DNA of 64,000 bases, from NCBI RefSeq assembly GCF_000502955.1, contig NZ_AYWO01000004.1:56818-120817 (forward strand). Direction: 5' to 3'. The stretch is from Mesorhizobium sp. LNHC252B00. Its GTDB lineage: Bacteria; Pseudomonadota; Alphaproteobacteria; Rhizobiales; Rhizobiaceae. This document shows, in pieces, positions 1 to 8,519 of this stretch. The notes beneath the pieces are model-generated. The model saw only the letters and a program-made list of their open reading frames with translations, was not told the origin of the DNA and ran no database searches. A program made the translations under genes and the position numbers. Each line of letters begins with the position of its first letter. Position 1 is the stretch's first letter.

Positions 1-622
1 CGCCGACCAGCTTGCAGCAGCCCTCGCTTGCCTTCTTCAGCCAGTCCATCAGCACGAACTTGTCCGAGATCACGGCGTCAAGCCGGCCGTTGGTCAGGTC
101 GGTGATCGCTTCTTCCTGGGTCGGGTAGAGTTTGGCCTCGGCGCCCGCTTTGCCATAGGTATTCTGGGCATAGTCGGCCTGAGTGGTCGAGGCCTGGGCG
201 CCGACTGTCTTGCCTGCAAGCGCCGCCGGTTCGGTCGAGGTGAGGTCGCTGTCCTTCGGCGCCACCAGAGCGAGCGGTGTCGTGTAGTATTTGTTGGTGA
301 AGGAGACCTGCTTCTTGCGCTCCTCGGTGATGCTCATCGAGGCGATGATGGCGTCGAACTTCTTCGCTTGCAGGGCCGGAATGATGCCATCCCAGTCCTG
401 TGTGACGATTTCGCACTCGACCTTCATCTGCGCACAGAGCGCGTTGGCGATATCGATATCGAAGCCTTCGACTTTGCCGTCCGAGGTGATGGTGTTGAAC
501 GGCGGATAGGCGCCCTCGGTGCCGATCTTGATTTTCTCAGCTGCCTGCACCGACAGAGAGCCAGCCGCCATCGCCAGCATGGCAGCGCCTGCTGCCGATA
601 TGATCCATTTCGAAATCTGCAT
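1..622 (-). CDS. Amino-acid ABC transporter substrate-binding protein (family 3), 3'-truncated by window edge
   Basis: Periplasmic solute-binding protein, the ligand-capturing part of an ABC importer, probably for basic or polar amino acids. About 207 codons are present and the C-terminus lies beyond base 1. The chosen ATG opens a clear signal peptide (basic start, hydrophobic core, likely cleavage after VQAA near residue 28), followed by KIKIGTEGAYPPFN, the usual start of the mature family-3 (SBP_bac_3) fold. Further family marks are GFDIDIANALC, the DGIIPALQAKKFDAI stretch and ITEERKKQVSFT. The permease and ATPase genes are not in this window and would lie further to the left. The fold is certain; the exact substrate cannot be read from the sequence. 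Confidence 0.88.
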   Translation of the reverse strand, partial: MQISKWIISAAGAAMLAMAAGSLSVQAAEKIKIGTEGAYPPFNTITSDGKVEGFDIDIANALCAQMKVECEIVTQDWDGIIPALQAKKFDAIIASMSITEERKKQVSFTNKYYTTPLALVAPKDSDLTSTEPAALAGKTVGAQASTTQADYAQNTYGKAGAEAKLYPTQEEAITDLTNGRLDAVISDKFVLMDWLKKASEGCCKLVG

Positions 623-721
623 TTTCTTGGTTCCCCTTGAACGCCGCCAGCTTGACGACCAGGAAGGCAACCAAGCATGGCGAGCCAGCCCAGGCAAGTA
701 TTTTGCCTGTGGGTAATGGGT

Positions 722-1816
722 TCAGCGCGCGGGGCGGAAATGCTTTGACAGCTTCAAACCCTGCGCCTGGTAGTTGGAGCCGAGATCGGTGCCATAGAGC
801 GCCTGCGGCCGCTTCAGCATGTGCTCGTAGACCAGCCGGCCGACGATCTGGCCATGGTCGAGGATGAACGGCACTTCGTGGCTGCGCACTTCGAGCACCG
901 CCCGGCTGCCGGTGCCACCGGACGCCGAATGGCCGAAGCCCGGATCGAAGAAGCCAGCATAGTGGACGCGGAATTCGCCGACCAGCGGATCGAAGGGCGT
1001 CATCTCGGCGGCGTAGAGCGGTGGCACATGCACCGCTTCCTGGCTCACAAGAATGTAGAATTCATCGGGGTCGAGCACCAGTTCGCCAGCGCCGCTCTTG
1101 TGGATCGGCTCCCAGAAGTCGACGACCTCCTGCGCGGCGCGCTTGTCGACATCGACGAGACCGGTGTGATGCTTGCCGCGGTAGCCGACCAGACCGCTTT
1201 GATCGCCGTTCAGGTCGATCGACAGCGCGATGCCGCCGCCGGAAATGTTGGGCGGATCCGTCGCGACCAATATCTGCGCGCGATGCAACTGGTGCAGTTC
1301 GGCTTCCGACAGCAGCGCATTGCCGGTGCGGAAACGGATCTGCGACAGTCGCGAACCGGTGCGCGCGACGATCGGGAAAGTGCGCGGGCTGACCTCCAGA
1401 AAGAGCGGGCCTTGATAGCCGGCGGCGATCTTGTCGAACTCGTGGCCGCGATCAGTCATGACGCGGGTAAAGATGTCGAGCCGCCCGGTCGAGCTCTTGG
1501 GATTGGCAGAGGCCGAAATCTTGGCTGGCAATGCCAGGCTTTCGAGCAAGGGCACGATATAGACGCAGCCGGTCTCCAGCACCGCGCCCTCGGTCAGATT
1601 GATCTCATGCAGCTTCAGCCGGTCAAGCTTTTCCGAAACCTTGTGGTTGGGACCCGGCAGGAAGGAGGCACGCACCCGCCAGGCCTTGTCGCCGAGCCGG
1701 AGATCAAGACTGGCCGGCTGGATCTGGTCGGCATCGAGCGCACGCGCCGACTTCAGCGCGCCGGACTGGAAGAGCGCCGAAATGTCCTGATCGGGAAGAA
1801 TGCCTGTTTGCCGCAA
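722..1816 (-). CDS. dcd: 2'-deoxycytidine 5'-triphosphate deaminase, long alphaproteobacterial form
   Basis: Cytosolic enzyme that deaminates dCTP to dUTP, feeding dTMP synthesis. At 364 residues it is nearly twice the length of the E. coli enzyme, which fits the long form made of two Dcd/dUTPase-like modules. The first module shows QPASLDLRLG (residues 33-42), NPKSSTGRLD (105-114) and the acidic FLEVSP segment. The second, from about residue 180, shows SIDLNGDQ, EFYILVSQE and a C-terminal GFFDPGFG glycine-rich stretch. It stands alone on the minus strand: the upstream neighbour metZ is divergent, and the downstream binding-protein gene has its own spacer of about 100 bp. The family assignment is firm. 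Whether the second module is catalytic or structural cannot be told here. Confidence 0.9.
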   Translation of the reverse strand: MRQTGILPDQDISALFQSGALKSARALDADQIQPASLDLRLGDKAWRVRASFLPGPNHKVSEKLDRLKLHEINLTEGAVLETGCVYIVPLLESLALPAKISASANPKSSTGRLDIFTRVMTDRGHEFDKIAAGYQGPLFLEVSPRTFPIVARTGSRLSQIRFRTGNALLSEAELHQLHRAQILVATDPPNISGGGIALSIDLNGDQSGLVGYRGKHHTGLVDVDKRAAQEVVDFWEPIHKSGAGELVLDPDEFYILVSQEAVHVPPLYAAEMTPFDPLVGEFRVHYAGFFDPGFGHSASGGTGSRAVLEVRSHEVPFILDHGQIVGRLVYEHMLKRPQALYGTDLGSNYQAQGLKLSKHFRPAR

Positions 1817-1902
1817 AGCTGACTCCGCTGCAACGCCGCTGGTACAAACCTCTTAATCAAGCCGGCAATTGACGCAAGCGTGGCGCGGGTCTAAAGGGTC
1901 GT

Positions 1903-1960
1903 TATCCCGTGGTGATTTGGCCGGTCGGCTTGCAGCCACGTTAAACAAGTCGCTAAAGGA
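1903..1960 (+). promoter_or_regulatory. SAM-II riboswitch (metA/metZ leader)
   Basis: The segment carries the conserved alphaproteobacterial SAM-II core: CCGTGGTGATTTGG, a CCGGTCGGCTTGCAGCCACG pairing block, then TTAAACAAGTCGCTAAAGG. The CGTGG and CCACG arms form the first stem and the A-rich 3' part closes the pseudoknot. It sits directly upstream of metZ, the usual location for this class, where S-adenosylmethionine binding lowers expression. Confidence 0.93.
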
Positions 1961-1984
1961 CCGTCGGGCCGCAAGGCCGTATGG

Positions 1985-2015
1985 ACCGGTTGCGACTTTC
2001 GCGGCCGGTTTTTTT
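1985..2015 (+). terminator. Intrinsic terminator between SAM-II riboswitch and metZ
   Basis: An 11-bp stem (ACCGGTTGCGA pairing with TCGCGGCCGGT, two G-U pairs, loop CTT) is followed by seven T residues. It lies 24 bp past the riboswitch core and ends 18 bp before the metZ start, so it can act as the expression platform by stopping transcription when SAM is bound. Confidence 0.8.
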
Positions 2016-2033
2016 GTGTCTGGAAGAAGAGCG

Positions 2034-3221
2034 ATGAGCACCAACAAGCGCAACTGGAAGCCTCAGACGGCACTCGTGCACAGCGGAACGCTGCGTTCCG
2101 GTTTCGGCGAAACGTCGGAAGCGATTTACCTCACCCAGGGCTACGTCTACGAAACGGCGCAGGCCGCCGAAGCCCGTTTCAAGGGTGAGGAGCCGGGCTT
2201 CATCTATTCGCGCTACGCCAATCCGACCGTCGACATGTTCGAAAAGCGCATGTGCGCGCTCGAGGGCGCCGAGGACGCCCGCGCTACTGCCTCCGGTATG
2301 GCTGCGGTAACGGCAGCGCTTCTGTGCAGCGCCAAGGCCGGCGACCATATCGTGGCGGCCCGTGCACTGTTCGGCTCCTGCCGGTGGGTGGTCGAGACGC
2401 TGGCGCCAAGATACGGCATCGAGGCGACGCTGGTCGACGGCACCGACATCGCCAATTGGGAAAAGGCGGTCAAGCCGAACACCAAGCTGTTCTTTCTGGA
2501 AAGCCCGACCAACCCGACGCTGGAGGTGATCGATATCGCCGCGGTTGCCTCGCTCGCCAATTCCATCGGCGCCAGGCTGATCGTCGACAATGTCTTTGCC
2601 ACGCCCTTGCAACAGAAGCCCTTGCAACTCGGCGCCCACATCGTCGTCTATTCGGCGACCAAGCACATTGACGGCCAGGGGCGCTGTCTCGGCGGCGTCA
2701 TCCTGTCGGACAAGAAGTGGATCGACGAGAACCTGCATGACTATTTCCGCCACACCGGGCCCAGCCTGTCGCCCTTCAACGCCTGGACGCTGCTGAAGGG
2801 CCTGGAGACGCTGCCGCTGCGCGTGCGCCAGCAGACGGAAAGCGCCGGCAAGATCGCGGATTTCCTGGCCGAGCGGCCGGAAATCGCCCGCGTCATCTAT
2901 CCCGGCCGCGCCGACCACCCGCAGGCTGATGTCGTAGAGAAGCAGATGTCGGGCGGCTCGACGCTGATCTGCCTGGATGTCAAAGGCGGCAAGCAGGCGG
3001 CCTTCGCCTTGCAGAACGCGCTCGACATCGTGCTGATCTCCAACAATCTCGGCGATGCCAAGAGCCTGATCACCCATCCGGCGACGACAACTCACAAGAA
3101 CCTGAGCGATGAGGCGCGCGCCGAACTCGGCATCGGGCCGGGCACGCTCAGACTGTCGGTTGGCCTGGAAGACACCGAAGATCTGCTTGAGGATATCGCG
3201 CAGGCGCTAAAGGCCAAATAG
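2034..3221 (+). CDS. metZ: O-succinylhomoserine sulfhydrylase
   Basis: PLP enzyme of methionine synthesis that makes homocysteine directly from O-succinylhomoserine and sulfide (395 residues). The PLP-binding lysine is K210 in VVYSATKHIDGQG. Other Cys/Met-metabolism family marks are YSRYANPT (58-65), ASGMAAV, FLESPTNPTLEV and the C-terminal RLSVGLED. An in-frame start exists at 1869, but that would translate the riboswitch, so ATG 2034, preceded by GAAGAAGAG, is chosen. The upstream SAM-II riboswitch and terminator indicate feedback control by S-adenosylmethionine. The alternative substrate O-acetylhomoserine cannot be excluded from sequence alone, but a SAM-II leader on metZ is the standard rhizobial pattern. 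Confidence 0.93.
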   Translation: MSTNKRNWKPQTALVHSGTLRSGFGETSEAIYLTQGYVYETAQAAEARFKGEEPGFIYSRYANPTVDMFEKRMCALEGAEDARATASGMAAVTAALLCSAKAGDHIVAARALFGSCRWVVETLAPRYGIEATLVDGTDIANWEKAVKPNTKLFFLESPTNPTLEVIDIAAVASLANSIGARLIVDNVFATPLQQKPLQLGAHIVVYSATKHIDGQGRCLGGVILSDKKWIDENLHDYFRHTGPSLSPFNAWTLLKGLETLPLRVRQQTESAGKIADFLAERPEIARVIYPGRADHPQADVVEKQMSGGSTLICLDVKGGKQAAFALQNALDIVLISNNLGDAKSLITHPATTTHKNLSDEARAELGIGPGTLRLSVGLEDTEDLLEDIAQALKAK

Positions 3222-3235
3222 CAAGCCTTTGGCTT

Positions 3236-4387
3236 TCAGGCGCCGGATGGCGTCTCTTCCAGCTTGGCCGCCTTGGTGCCGATGGTCATCGCGTTGCCGC
3301 GCCACTCGACGGCACCGCCGAGCCAGCCGCGCGCCCACATCGCAGGCAGGATCAGGTCGCGCGTGGCCATCGCCGCGACCATGCGTGGCGACAGGCACCA
3401 GCCCTTTGACCGGGCCAGGACGCACTCGGGAAGGTAGAAGGCTGCCAGTACGGCAATGGCGGTTGCCCAGGGGCTGATGCCTCCGCTTGCCGCCGCGATC
3501 AGCGCCAGCACCAGCGGCACCACTGCGCCGGTCAGGATTTCAGGCGTGAAGAACAGCGGAAAGGTGACGCGGCGCAGGCGCGCCCAACGGGCCTGGCGCG
3601 ACCAGATCTCGCCAAATGTGCGCCGGCCGAGCGGCTGCTCGAAGGGCGCGGCGACGAGATTGACGCGCAGGCCGAGGCCATTGACCAGCTTGGTCGCTGC
3701 GGCGTCCTCGGCGATCTCGGCGGCCAGCGCGCGAATGCCGCCATTGGCATCGAGAATCGGCTTGTTCCAGAGCATGCTCTTGCCTTGGGCAAAGCCAAGC
3801 CCAAGCGCCTCGCCCGCATATTGCCAGCGCGCCTGCAGCGTGTTGAGGAAAGCGCATTCGACTTCAGCCCAGAAGCCGGCCGGTCGCGAGCCGATTGGCG
3901 TCGAGCAGACAAGGCCGGTATTGGGTCGCCATGCAGCCATCAGGTGCTGGACGTAGTCTCTCGGCATCAGCACGTTGGAATCGGCCAGGACAACCCAGTC
4001 GTGCCGCGCCGCTTCCCAGCCCTTGACGCAATTGTTGAGCTTCGGATTGGCGCTGATACGGTCGTCGCCGACCAGCAGCCGGGCCGGCACCTTGGGAAAC
4101 CGGGCAATCGCCCTGTTTATCAGCCTGACCACTGGATCGTCGGCATGGGCAACACAGAAGATCAGCTCGTAACGCGGCCAGTTGAGCGAGAAGGCGCGCT
4201 CCAACGTCTCGAGGGTGAACGGCTCAACGCCACGCGACGGCACGACGATCGACACCGGCCGCGGCTTGCCGGCCGGCGGCGCCATAGCGCGGCGCCGTTT
4301 CAGACGCGAAGCCGCAAGCACGATGCTGGCGAGATTTGAGAGGATGAGAGCAATTGAAAGCGTGGCGACTACGAGAGTGAGTTCCAT
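3236..4387 (-). CDS. Membrane glycosyltransferase, ceramide glucosyltransferase-like (GT21/GT2)
   Basis: Integral membrane glycosyltransferase of 383 residues that probably adds a sugar to a lipid acceptor such as ceramide, diacylglycerol or a hopanoid. An N-terminal membrane segment (about 3-26) is followed by a GT-A catalytic domain beginning PVSIVVPSRG. Acidic signatures are in order: HADDP near 82-85, LADSN with D136, and EIAEDAA with D228. The RQARW motif (264-268) is the (Q/R)xxRW signature of processive and lipid-type enzymes. Two or more membrane segments close the protein (about 285-335). It ends 15 bp from the convergent metZ gene and shows no operon partner. The lipid acceptor is unknown; HpnI-like hopanoid enzymes are an alternative reading. 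Confidence 0.8.
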   Translation of the reverse strand: MELTLVVATLSIALILSNLASIVLAASRLKRRRAMAPPAGKPRPVSIVVPSRGVEPFTLETLERAFSLNWPRYELIFCVAHADDPVVRLINRAIARFPKVPARLLVGDDRISANPKLNNCVKGWEAARHDWVVLADSNVLMPRDYVQHLMAAWRPNTGLVCSTPIGSRPAGFWAEVECAFLNTLQARWQYAGEALGLGFAQGKSMLWNKPILDANGGIRALAAEIAEDAAATKLVNGLGLRVNLVAAPFEQPLGRRTFGEIWSRQARWARLRRVTFPLFFTPEILTGAVVPLVLALIAAASGGISPWATAIAVLAAFYLPECVLARSKGWCLSPRMVAAMATRDLILPAMWARGWLGGAVEWRGNAMTIGTKAAKLEETPSGA

Positions 4388-4521
4388 CGAGATCCGGTAA
4401 CTCCAGAAAAACCGGCCCGCCAGAACAATCTAGCCGGCATGACGACTGATCTCAACAGTTCGACAGAGCGCCCGAGTCGCGCGGCATTGATTGGCGCACA
4501 CCATCATTGATCATTGTCACG

Positions 4522-4537
4522 TGTCACTTAAATGACA
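4522..4537. promoter_or_regulatory. Short palindrome upstream of apaG
   Basis: Perfect 5-bp arms TGTCA and TGACA flank CTTAAA. The site lies about 100 bp before the apaG start and is preceded by another TGTCAC, which resembles a regulator binding site. No regulator can be named. Confidence 0.3.
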
Positions 4538-4639
4538 TTCTTTGCCGGCACCTGCCCTGCAGACCGCGACGATAGGACGCGCACCGTTGACCGGCCACCA
4601 CGGAGCGCCGAAAGTTGCCGGATTGTATTGGAGCCGCTT

Positions 4640-5032
4640 ATGTACAGCGCCGTCACGCGCAACATCGAAGTGCAGGTCAGGCCGTTCTATCTGGAGGATC
4701 GCTCGGATCCGTCCGAGAACCGCTATGTCTGGGGCTATCAGATAACGATCGACAATCAGTCGGACGATTCCGTCCAGCTGTTGTCGCGCTATTGGCACAT
4801 CACCGATGGCACTGGGCGGGTCGAAGAGGTACGCGGCCCCGGCGTCGTCGGCGACCAGCCCGAACTCAATCCCGGCGACAGCTACCAGTACACGTCCGGT
4901 TGCCCGCTCTCGACACCGTCCGGCATCATGGTCGGGCACTACACGATGCGCAACAAGCGGGGCGAGACGTTCGACATCGCCATCCCCGCATTTTCACTCG
5001 ACCTGCCGGGGACGCGTCGGACCGTGAATTAG
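4640..5032 (+). CDS. apaG: ApaG domain protein
   Basis: Small 130-residue protein of the ApaG family, an immunoglobulin-like beta-sandwich fold whose cellular role is still unclear (linked in enterobacteria to divalent cation handling and diadenosine tetraphosphate). The whole chain matches: [16 protein letters not shown] at the start, [23 protein letters not shown], the glycine-rich [16 protein letters not shown] loop and [18 protein letters not shown]. The ATG at 4640 gives the canonical N-terminus; longer readings add unrelated sequence. It converges with hslO across a 12-bp hairpin. In this context it is a stand-alone gene next to the arg-hslO group. Confidence 0.92.
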   Translation: MYSAVTRNIEVQVRPFYLEDRSDPSENRYVWGYQITIDNQSDDSVQLLSRYWHITDGTGRVEEVRGPGVVGDQPELNPGDSYQYTSGCPLSTPSGIMVGHYTMRNKRGETFDIAIPAFSLDLPGTRRTVN

Positions 5033-5034
5033 CG

Positions 5035-5064
5035 TCCTTCTCCCGTCGCTATACGGGAGAAGGA
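5035..5064. terminator. Hairpin between convergent apaG and hslO
   Basis: A perfect 12-bp stem (TCCTTCTCCCGT and its complement) with a 6-base loop lies in the 41-bp gap between the two stop codons. There is no T-run, so it may act as a bidirectional 3'-end hairpin rather than a classic terminator. Confidence 0.55.
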
Positions 5065-5073
5065 AGGGACACT

Positions 5074-6081
5074 CTACTGCGCCGCAAACTCCGCCGGGTC
5101 GAAGTCATATTGCTTCGAGCAGAATTCGCAGGCGACGTGGATGCCGCCGTCCTCGGTGCTGTCCTTGATCTCCTGGGCGGAAAAACCCTCGAGGATGCCG
5201 CGGATCTTGTCCCGGGAGCACGAGCACAGGTCGGCGACCGGAACGCCGCCGAAAACGCGCACGCCATGCTCGTGGAACAGCCTGTAGAGCAGCCGCTCGG
5301 CGCCGATGGTCGGATCGATCAGTTCAGTCGGCTCGGTGGTGCCGAGCAGCGCCAGCAACTCCTGCCAGGAATTGTCGGCCGGATCGTGGATCTCCTCGCG
5401 CGGATCGCCATCGCCGCCCGGCAGATCCGGCACGCGCATGCGCTCGGGCGACTGTGGCAGGAACTGCGCCAGGATGCCACCGGCGCGCCACTGCTCACGG
5501 GTGCCGCCCGGGCCGGGCGTCAAGAGCTTGGCCACCGACAGCCTGAGATCGGTCGGAATCTGCTCCGACTGACGGAAATAGGTACGCGCCGCATCTTCCA
5601 GCGTCTCGCCGTCGAGTTGGACGATACCCTGATAGCGCTGCGTGTGGGCGCCCTGATCGATGGTCAGCGCCAGCACGCCCGTGCCGAGCAGGGTCTGCTG
5701 GGACGTTTCGCCCGCCGCGACCAGCGCCTCCAGCCGGTCGGCATCGAAACGTGCATAGGCGCGCAGCGCCGAGGGCGTGGAAAAATCCGCGACCAGCATG
5801 TCGACAGGCCCGTCGGTGCGGGTCTGCAGGATGAACTTGCCCTCGAATTTGAGCGAGGTGCCGAGCAGCACCGTCAGCACGCACGCCTCCGCCAGCAGCC
5901 GGGCGACCGGCTCGGGATAATCGTGGCGGCTGAGGATGGCATCGAGCATCGGCCCGAGTTGGACGGTGCGGCCGCGCACGTCGAGCGGGCCGACTTCGAA
6001 GGGCACGACATGATCGTCGCCGGCGTAGCCGAATTCGCCGAGTTTGGGGTGATGTTCAGTCACTCGATAGGTTTCCAACAT
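5074..6081 (-). CDS. hslO: Redox-regulated chaperone Hsp33
   Basis: Cytoplasmic holdase activated by oxidation, protecting proteins during oxidative and heat stress (335 residues). The C-terminal zinc switch is visible as LCSCS followed about 30 residues later by CEFC, the CxC...CxxC pattern that releases zinc when oxidised. The N-terminal part shows the Hsp33 core with KFILQTRTDGPVDMLVADF. ATG 6081 (MLETYRVTEHHP) is chosen because GGAG precedes it; an upstream start would add eight residues. It is the last gene of argD-argF-hslO, 132 bp after argF, and may have its own promoter. Confidence 0.92.
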   Translation of the reverse strand: MLETYRVTEHHPKLGEFGYAGDDHVVPFEVGPLDVRGRTVQLGPMLDAILSRHDYPEPVARLLAEACVLTVLLGTSLKFEGKFILQTRTDGPVDMLVADFSTPSALRAYARFDADRLEALVAAGETSQQTLLGTGVLALTIDQGAHTQRYQGIVQLDGETLEDAARTYFRQSEQIPTDLRLSVAKLLTPGPGGTREQWRAGGILAQFLPQSPERMRVPDLPGGDGDPREEIHDPADNSWQELLALLGTTEPTELIDPTIGAERLLYRLFHEHGVRVFGGVPVADLCSCSRDKIRGILEGFSAQEIKDSTEDGGIHVACEFCSKQYDFDPAEFAAQ

Positions 6082-6180
6082 AACAAAGCTCCAGGGCGCG
6101 GCCATGCCGCCCTCTCGGGAGCATGCGTCGAAACGCGCTTGATTTGCGTGATGCGGCGCAAATAGGCATCACGCGCCCGG

Positions 6181-6219
6181 AGATCAAGCTCCCAGAGATC
6201 AAGCTCCCAGAGATCAAGC
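6181..6219. repeat. 15-bp tandem repeat spanning the argF stop codon
   Basis: The unit AGATCAAGCTCCCAG occurs twice in full, followed by nine bases of a third copy. On the minus strand the argF TGA stop lies in the copy nearest the gene. The 15-bp unit is a multiple of three, and read-through would encode a repeating LDLWE peptide. Confidence 0.8.
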
Positions 6220-7125
6220 GCCGAGGCACCAGGCGAGCACGGCCTTCTGGGCATGGAGCCGGTTCTCGGCCTCGTCGAAGACCACCGAGTGCGGCCCGTC
6301 GATGACTTCGTCGGTCACCTCTTCGCCGCGATGCGCCGGCAGGCAGTGCATGAACAGCGCGTCCGGCTTGGCCCTGGCCATGAGCTTGGCATTGACCTGG
6401 TAGGGCGAGAACACGTTGTGGCCGCGGGCGCGATGCTCCTGGCCCATCGACACCCAGCAATCGGTGACGATGCAGTCGGCCTGGTCGACAGCTTCCTCGG
6501 GCGAACGGGTGAAATGCAGCTTGCCGCCATGCGCCTGCGACCAGTCGATATGCTTTTGTGCCGGTTCGCTTCCCTCGGGGACGGCGACGTTGAGATTGAA
6601 GCGGAAGCGCGCAGAGGCCTCGAGCAGCGAATGCAGCACATTGTTGCCGTCGCCGGTCCAGGCGATGGTTTTGCCGGCGACCGGACCTCGATGCTCCTCG
6701 AACGTCATGATATCGGCCATCAGCTGGCAGGGATGGGTGTCGTCAGTCAGTCCGTTGATCACCGGCACGGTTGCGTTCTCGGTCAGCTCCAGCAGCCGCT
6801 CATGCGAGGTGGTGCGGATCATGATCGCGTCGACATAGCGCGACAGCACCTTGGCGGTGTCGGCGATGGTCTCGGAACGGCCGAGCTGCATCTCGGTGCC
6901 GGTCAGCATGATGGTCTCGCCGCCAAGCTGGCGCATACCGACGTCGAAGGACACACGCGTGCGCGTCGACGGCTTGTCGAAGATCATCGCCAGCACCTTG
7001 CCTTCGAGCGGCTTGGTGCGCTCGCCAGCCTTGAGGCGGGCCTTTCGCACCACCGCATCGTCCAGCATCAGGCGCAGATCGCCTTCGGAGACAGCGGAAA
7101 GATCGGTGAAATGGCGAACTGACAT
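6214..7125 (-). CDS. argF: Ornithine carbamoyltransferase
   Basis: Arginine-synthesis enzyme that joins ornithine and carbamoyl phosphate to form citrulline in the cytosol (303 residues). Carbamoyl-phosphate binding is shown by STRTR close to the N-terminus, followed by HPCQ in the middle domain. The ornithine-binding [11 protein letters not shown] lies near the C-terminus. The first ATG that gives [10 protein letters not shown] is used; a TTG two codons upstream is possible. It follows argD by 17 bp on the same strand, so the two are surely co-transcribed, and hslO lies downstream. The stop codon is embedded in a 15-bp tandem repeat. Confidence 0.95.
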   Translation of the reverse strand: MSVRHFTDLSAVSEGDLRLMLDDAVVRKARLKAGERTKPLEGKVLAMIFDKPSTRTRVSFDVGMRQLGGETIMLTGTEMQLGRSETIADTAKVLSRYVDAIMIRTTSHERLLELTENATVPVINGLTDDTHPCQLMADIMTFEEHRGPVAGKTIAWTGDGNNVLHSLLEASARFRFNLNVAVPEGSEPAQKHIDWSQAHGGKLHFTRSPEEAVDQADCIVTDCWVSMGQEHRARGHNVFSPYQVNAKLMARAKPDALFMHCLPAHRGEEVTDEVIDGPHSVVFDEAENRLHAQKAVLAWCLGA

Positions 7126-7142
7126 CAGCAATGGTTCCGGGA

Positions 7143-8342
7143 TTACTTCGCGGCGGCGGAGGCGATCGCCTCCGCCAGGCCCTTGGCGCCGGCGCGGATG
7201 CGGTTGAGCGCGTCGTGAATCTCGGCGTCGGTGACGGTTAGCGGCGGCAACAGGCGAATGACGTTGTCACCGGCCGGAACCGCCAGCAGGTGCTGGTCAC
7301 GCAATGCCATGTTCACCTTGGTGTTGGGCATGGCGCATTTGAGGCCGAGCATCAGCCCGGTACCCCTGATGTCCTCGATGACCTCGGGAAACTCGTCGGC
7401 GACCGACGCGAGCCCCTGCTTCATCAGCAGCGCCTTGCGTTGGACGTCCTCGAGGAAGCCCTCTTCCAGCACCACGTCGAGCACGGCGTTGCCGACCGCC
7501 ATGGCCAGTGGATTGCCGCCGAACGTGGTGCCATGCACGCCAGCGGTCATGCCGACGGCCGCTTCGTCGGTTGCAAGGCAGGCGCCCATCGGGAAGCCAC
7601 CGCCAATGCCCTTGGCGATCGCCATGATGTCGGGGGTGACACCGGCCCATTCATGCGCGAACAGCTTGCCGGTACGGCCAATGCCGCACTGGACCTCGTC
7701 GAAGATCAAGAGCAGGCCGTGCTGCTCGCACAATTGCCGCAGCCGCTTCAGCGATTGCGTCGGCACCTGCCTGATGCCGCCCTCGCCCTGCACCGGTTCG
7801 ATCAGGATCGCCGCCGTCTCTGGCGTGATCGCCTTTTCGGCGGCGTCGATGTCATCGAAGCCGACCTGGTCGAAGCCTTCGACCTTGGGCCCGAAACCCT
7901 CGAGGTACTTGTATTGACCGCCCGCCGCGATGGTCGCCAGGGTGCGGCCGTGGAAGGCGCCTTCGAAGGTGATGACGCGAAAGCGCTCGGGATGTCCGTT
8001 GACGAAATGGTAGCGTCGCGCCGTCTTGATCGCGCATTCGAGCGCCTCGGCGCCGGAATTGGTGAAGAACACCTTGTCGGCGAAGGTGGCGTCGACCAGC
8101 CGCTCGCCCAGCCGGCTCTGCCCCGGAATCTCGTAGAGGTTGGAGACATGCCACAGCTTGGCTGCTTGTGCGGTGAGTGCGGCGACCAGATGCGGGTGGC
8201 TGTGGCCCAGCGAATTGACGGCGATGCCGCCCGCGAAATCGAGATATCGCTCGCCCTTGTCGGTAACCAGCCAAGTGCCTTCCCCATGGTCGAAGGCCAG
8301 GGGTGCTCGAGCAAAGGTCTCGTAAAGCGCCGAACCGCTCAT
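7143..8342 (-). CDS. argD: Acetylornithine aminotransferase
   Basis: PLP-dependent transaminase of arginine synthesis that converts N-acetylglutamate semialdehyde to N-acetylornithine; in many bacteria it also serves lysine synthesis. At 399 residues it has normal length. The PLP lysine is K244 in [13 protein letters not shown] and the pyridine-nitrogen aspartate is D215 in [26 protein letters not shown] (95-106) binds the cofactor phosphate. The ATG at 8342 ([12 protein letters not shown]) is used, although the frame is open for 69 codons upstream. That upstream stretch crosses a strong terminator and is better read as a regulatory leader. It heads argD-argF-hslO. Confidence 0.95.
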   Translation of the reverse strand: MSGSALYETFARAPLAFDHGEGTWLVTDKGERYLDFAGGIAVNSLGHSHPHLVAALTAQAAKLWHVSNLYEIPGQSRLGERLVDATFADKVFFTNSGAEALECAIKTARRYHFVNGHPERFRVITFEGAFHGRTLATIAAGGQYKYLEGFGPKVEGFDQVGFDDIDAAEKAITPETAAILIEPVQGEGGIRQVPTQSLKRLRQLCEQHGLLLIFDEVQCGIGRTGKLFAHEWAGVTPDIMAIAKGIGGGFPMGACLATDEAAVGMTAGVHGTTFGGNPLAMAVGNAVLDVVLEEGFLEDVQRKALLMKQGLASVADEFPEVIEDIRGTGLMLGLKCAMPNTKVNMALRDQHLLAVPAGDNVIRLLPPLTVTDAEIHDALNRIRAGAKGLAEAIASAAAK

Positions 8343-8367
8343 TATATGCGTCTCCGGTACCGGAAAA

Positions 8368-8421
8368 TCAAAAAAGCCGCCAAAGCGGCGGCTTGTGCGG
8401 CTTATCGTGTTTTTCGGCCAT
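8368..8421 (-). CDS. Possible 17-residue leader ORF upstream of argD
   Basis: An ATG-to-TGA frame encodes [17 protein letters not shown] in the argD leader, stopping 25 bp before the argD start. Its last codons run through the whole stem and T-tract of an intrinsic terminator, so ribosome position on the ORF would decide whether the hairpin forms. There is no run of arginine codons (one Arg, three Lys, two His), so classical arginine attenuation is not obvious. No strong ribosome binding site is seen before the ATG. Function is unknown; it may be a small protein, a regulatory leader or chance. Confidence 0.4.
   Translation of the reverse strand: MAEKHDKPHKPPLWRLF
8370..8392 (-). terminator. 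Intrinsic terminator in the argD leader
   Basis: On the minus strand a perfect 6-bp GC stem (GCCGCC/GGCGGC, 5-base loop, plus flanking A-T pairs) is followed by six T residues, 27 bp before the argD start. Termination immediately before argD suggests an attenuator. Confidence 0.75.
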
Positions 8422-8519
8422 GAAGTCAACGAAAACGTCGCGTAGTGGCGCGCGGCAAGCCCTCCGACGAGACGCCAGCTCATAAGCGACCGGGCAAGTT
8501 GGGGAAAACCGAAAAAACC

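Noticed and set aside
1953..3095. Open frame of 380 codons opposite metZ
   Set aside because: Shadow of metZ, and it would also cross the riboswitch and terminator.
4615..6165. Open frame of 516 codons on the plus strand across apaG and hslO
   Set aside because: It runs through two well-recognised genes in other frames and shows no family motifs.
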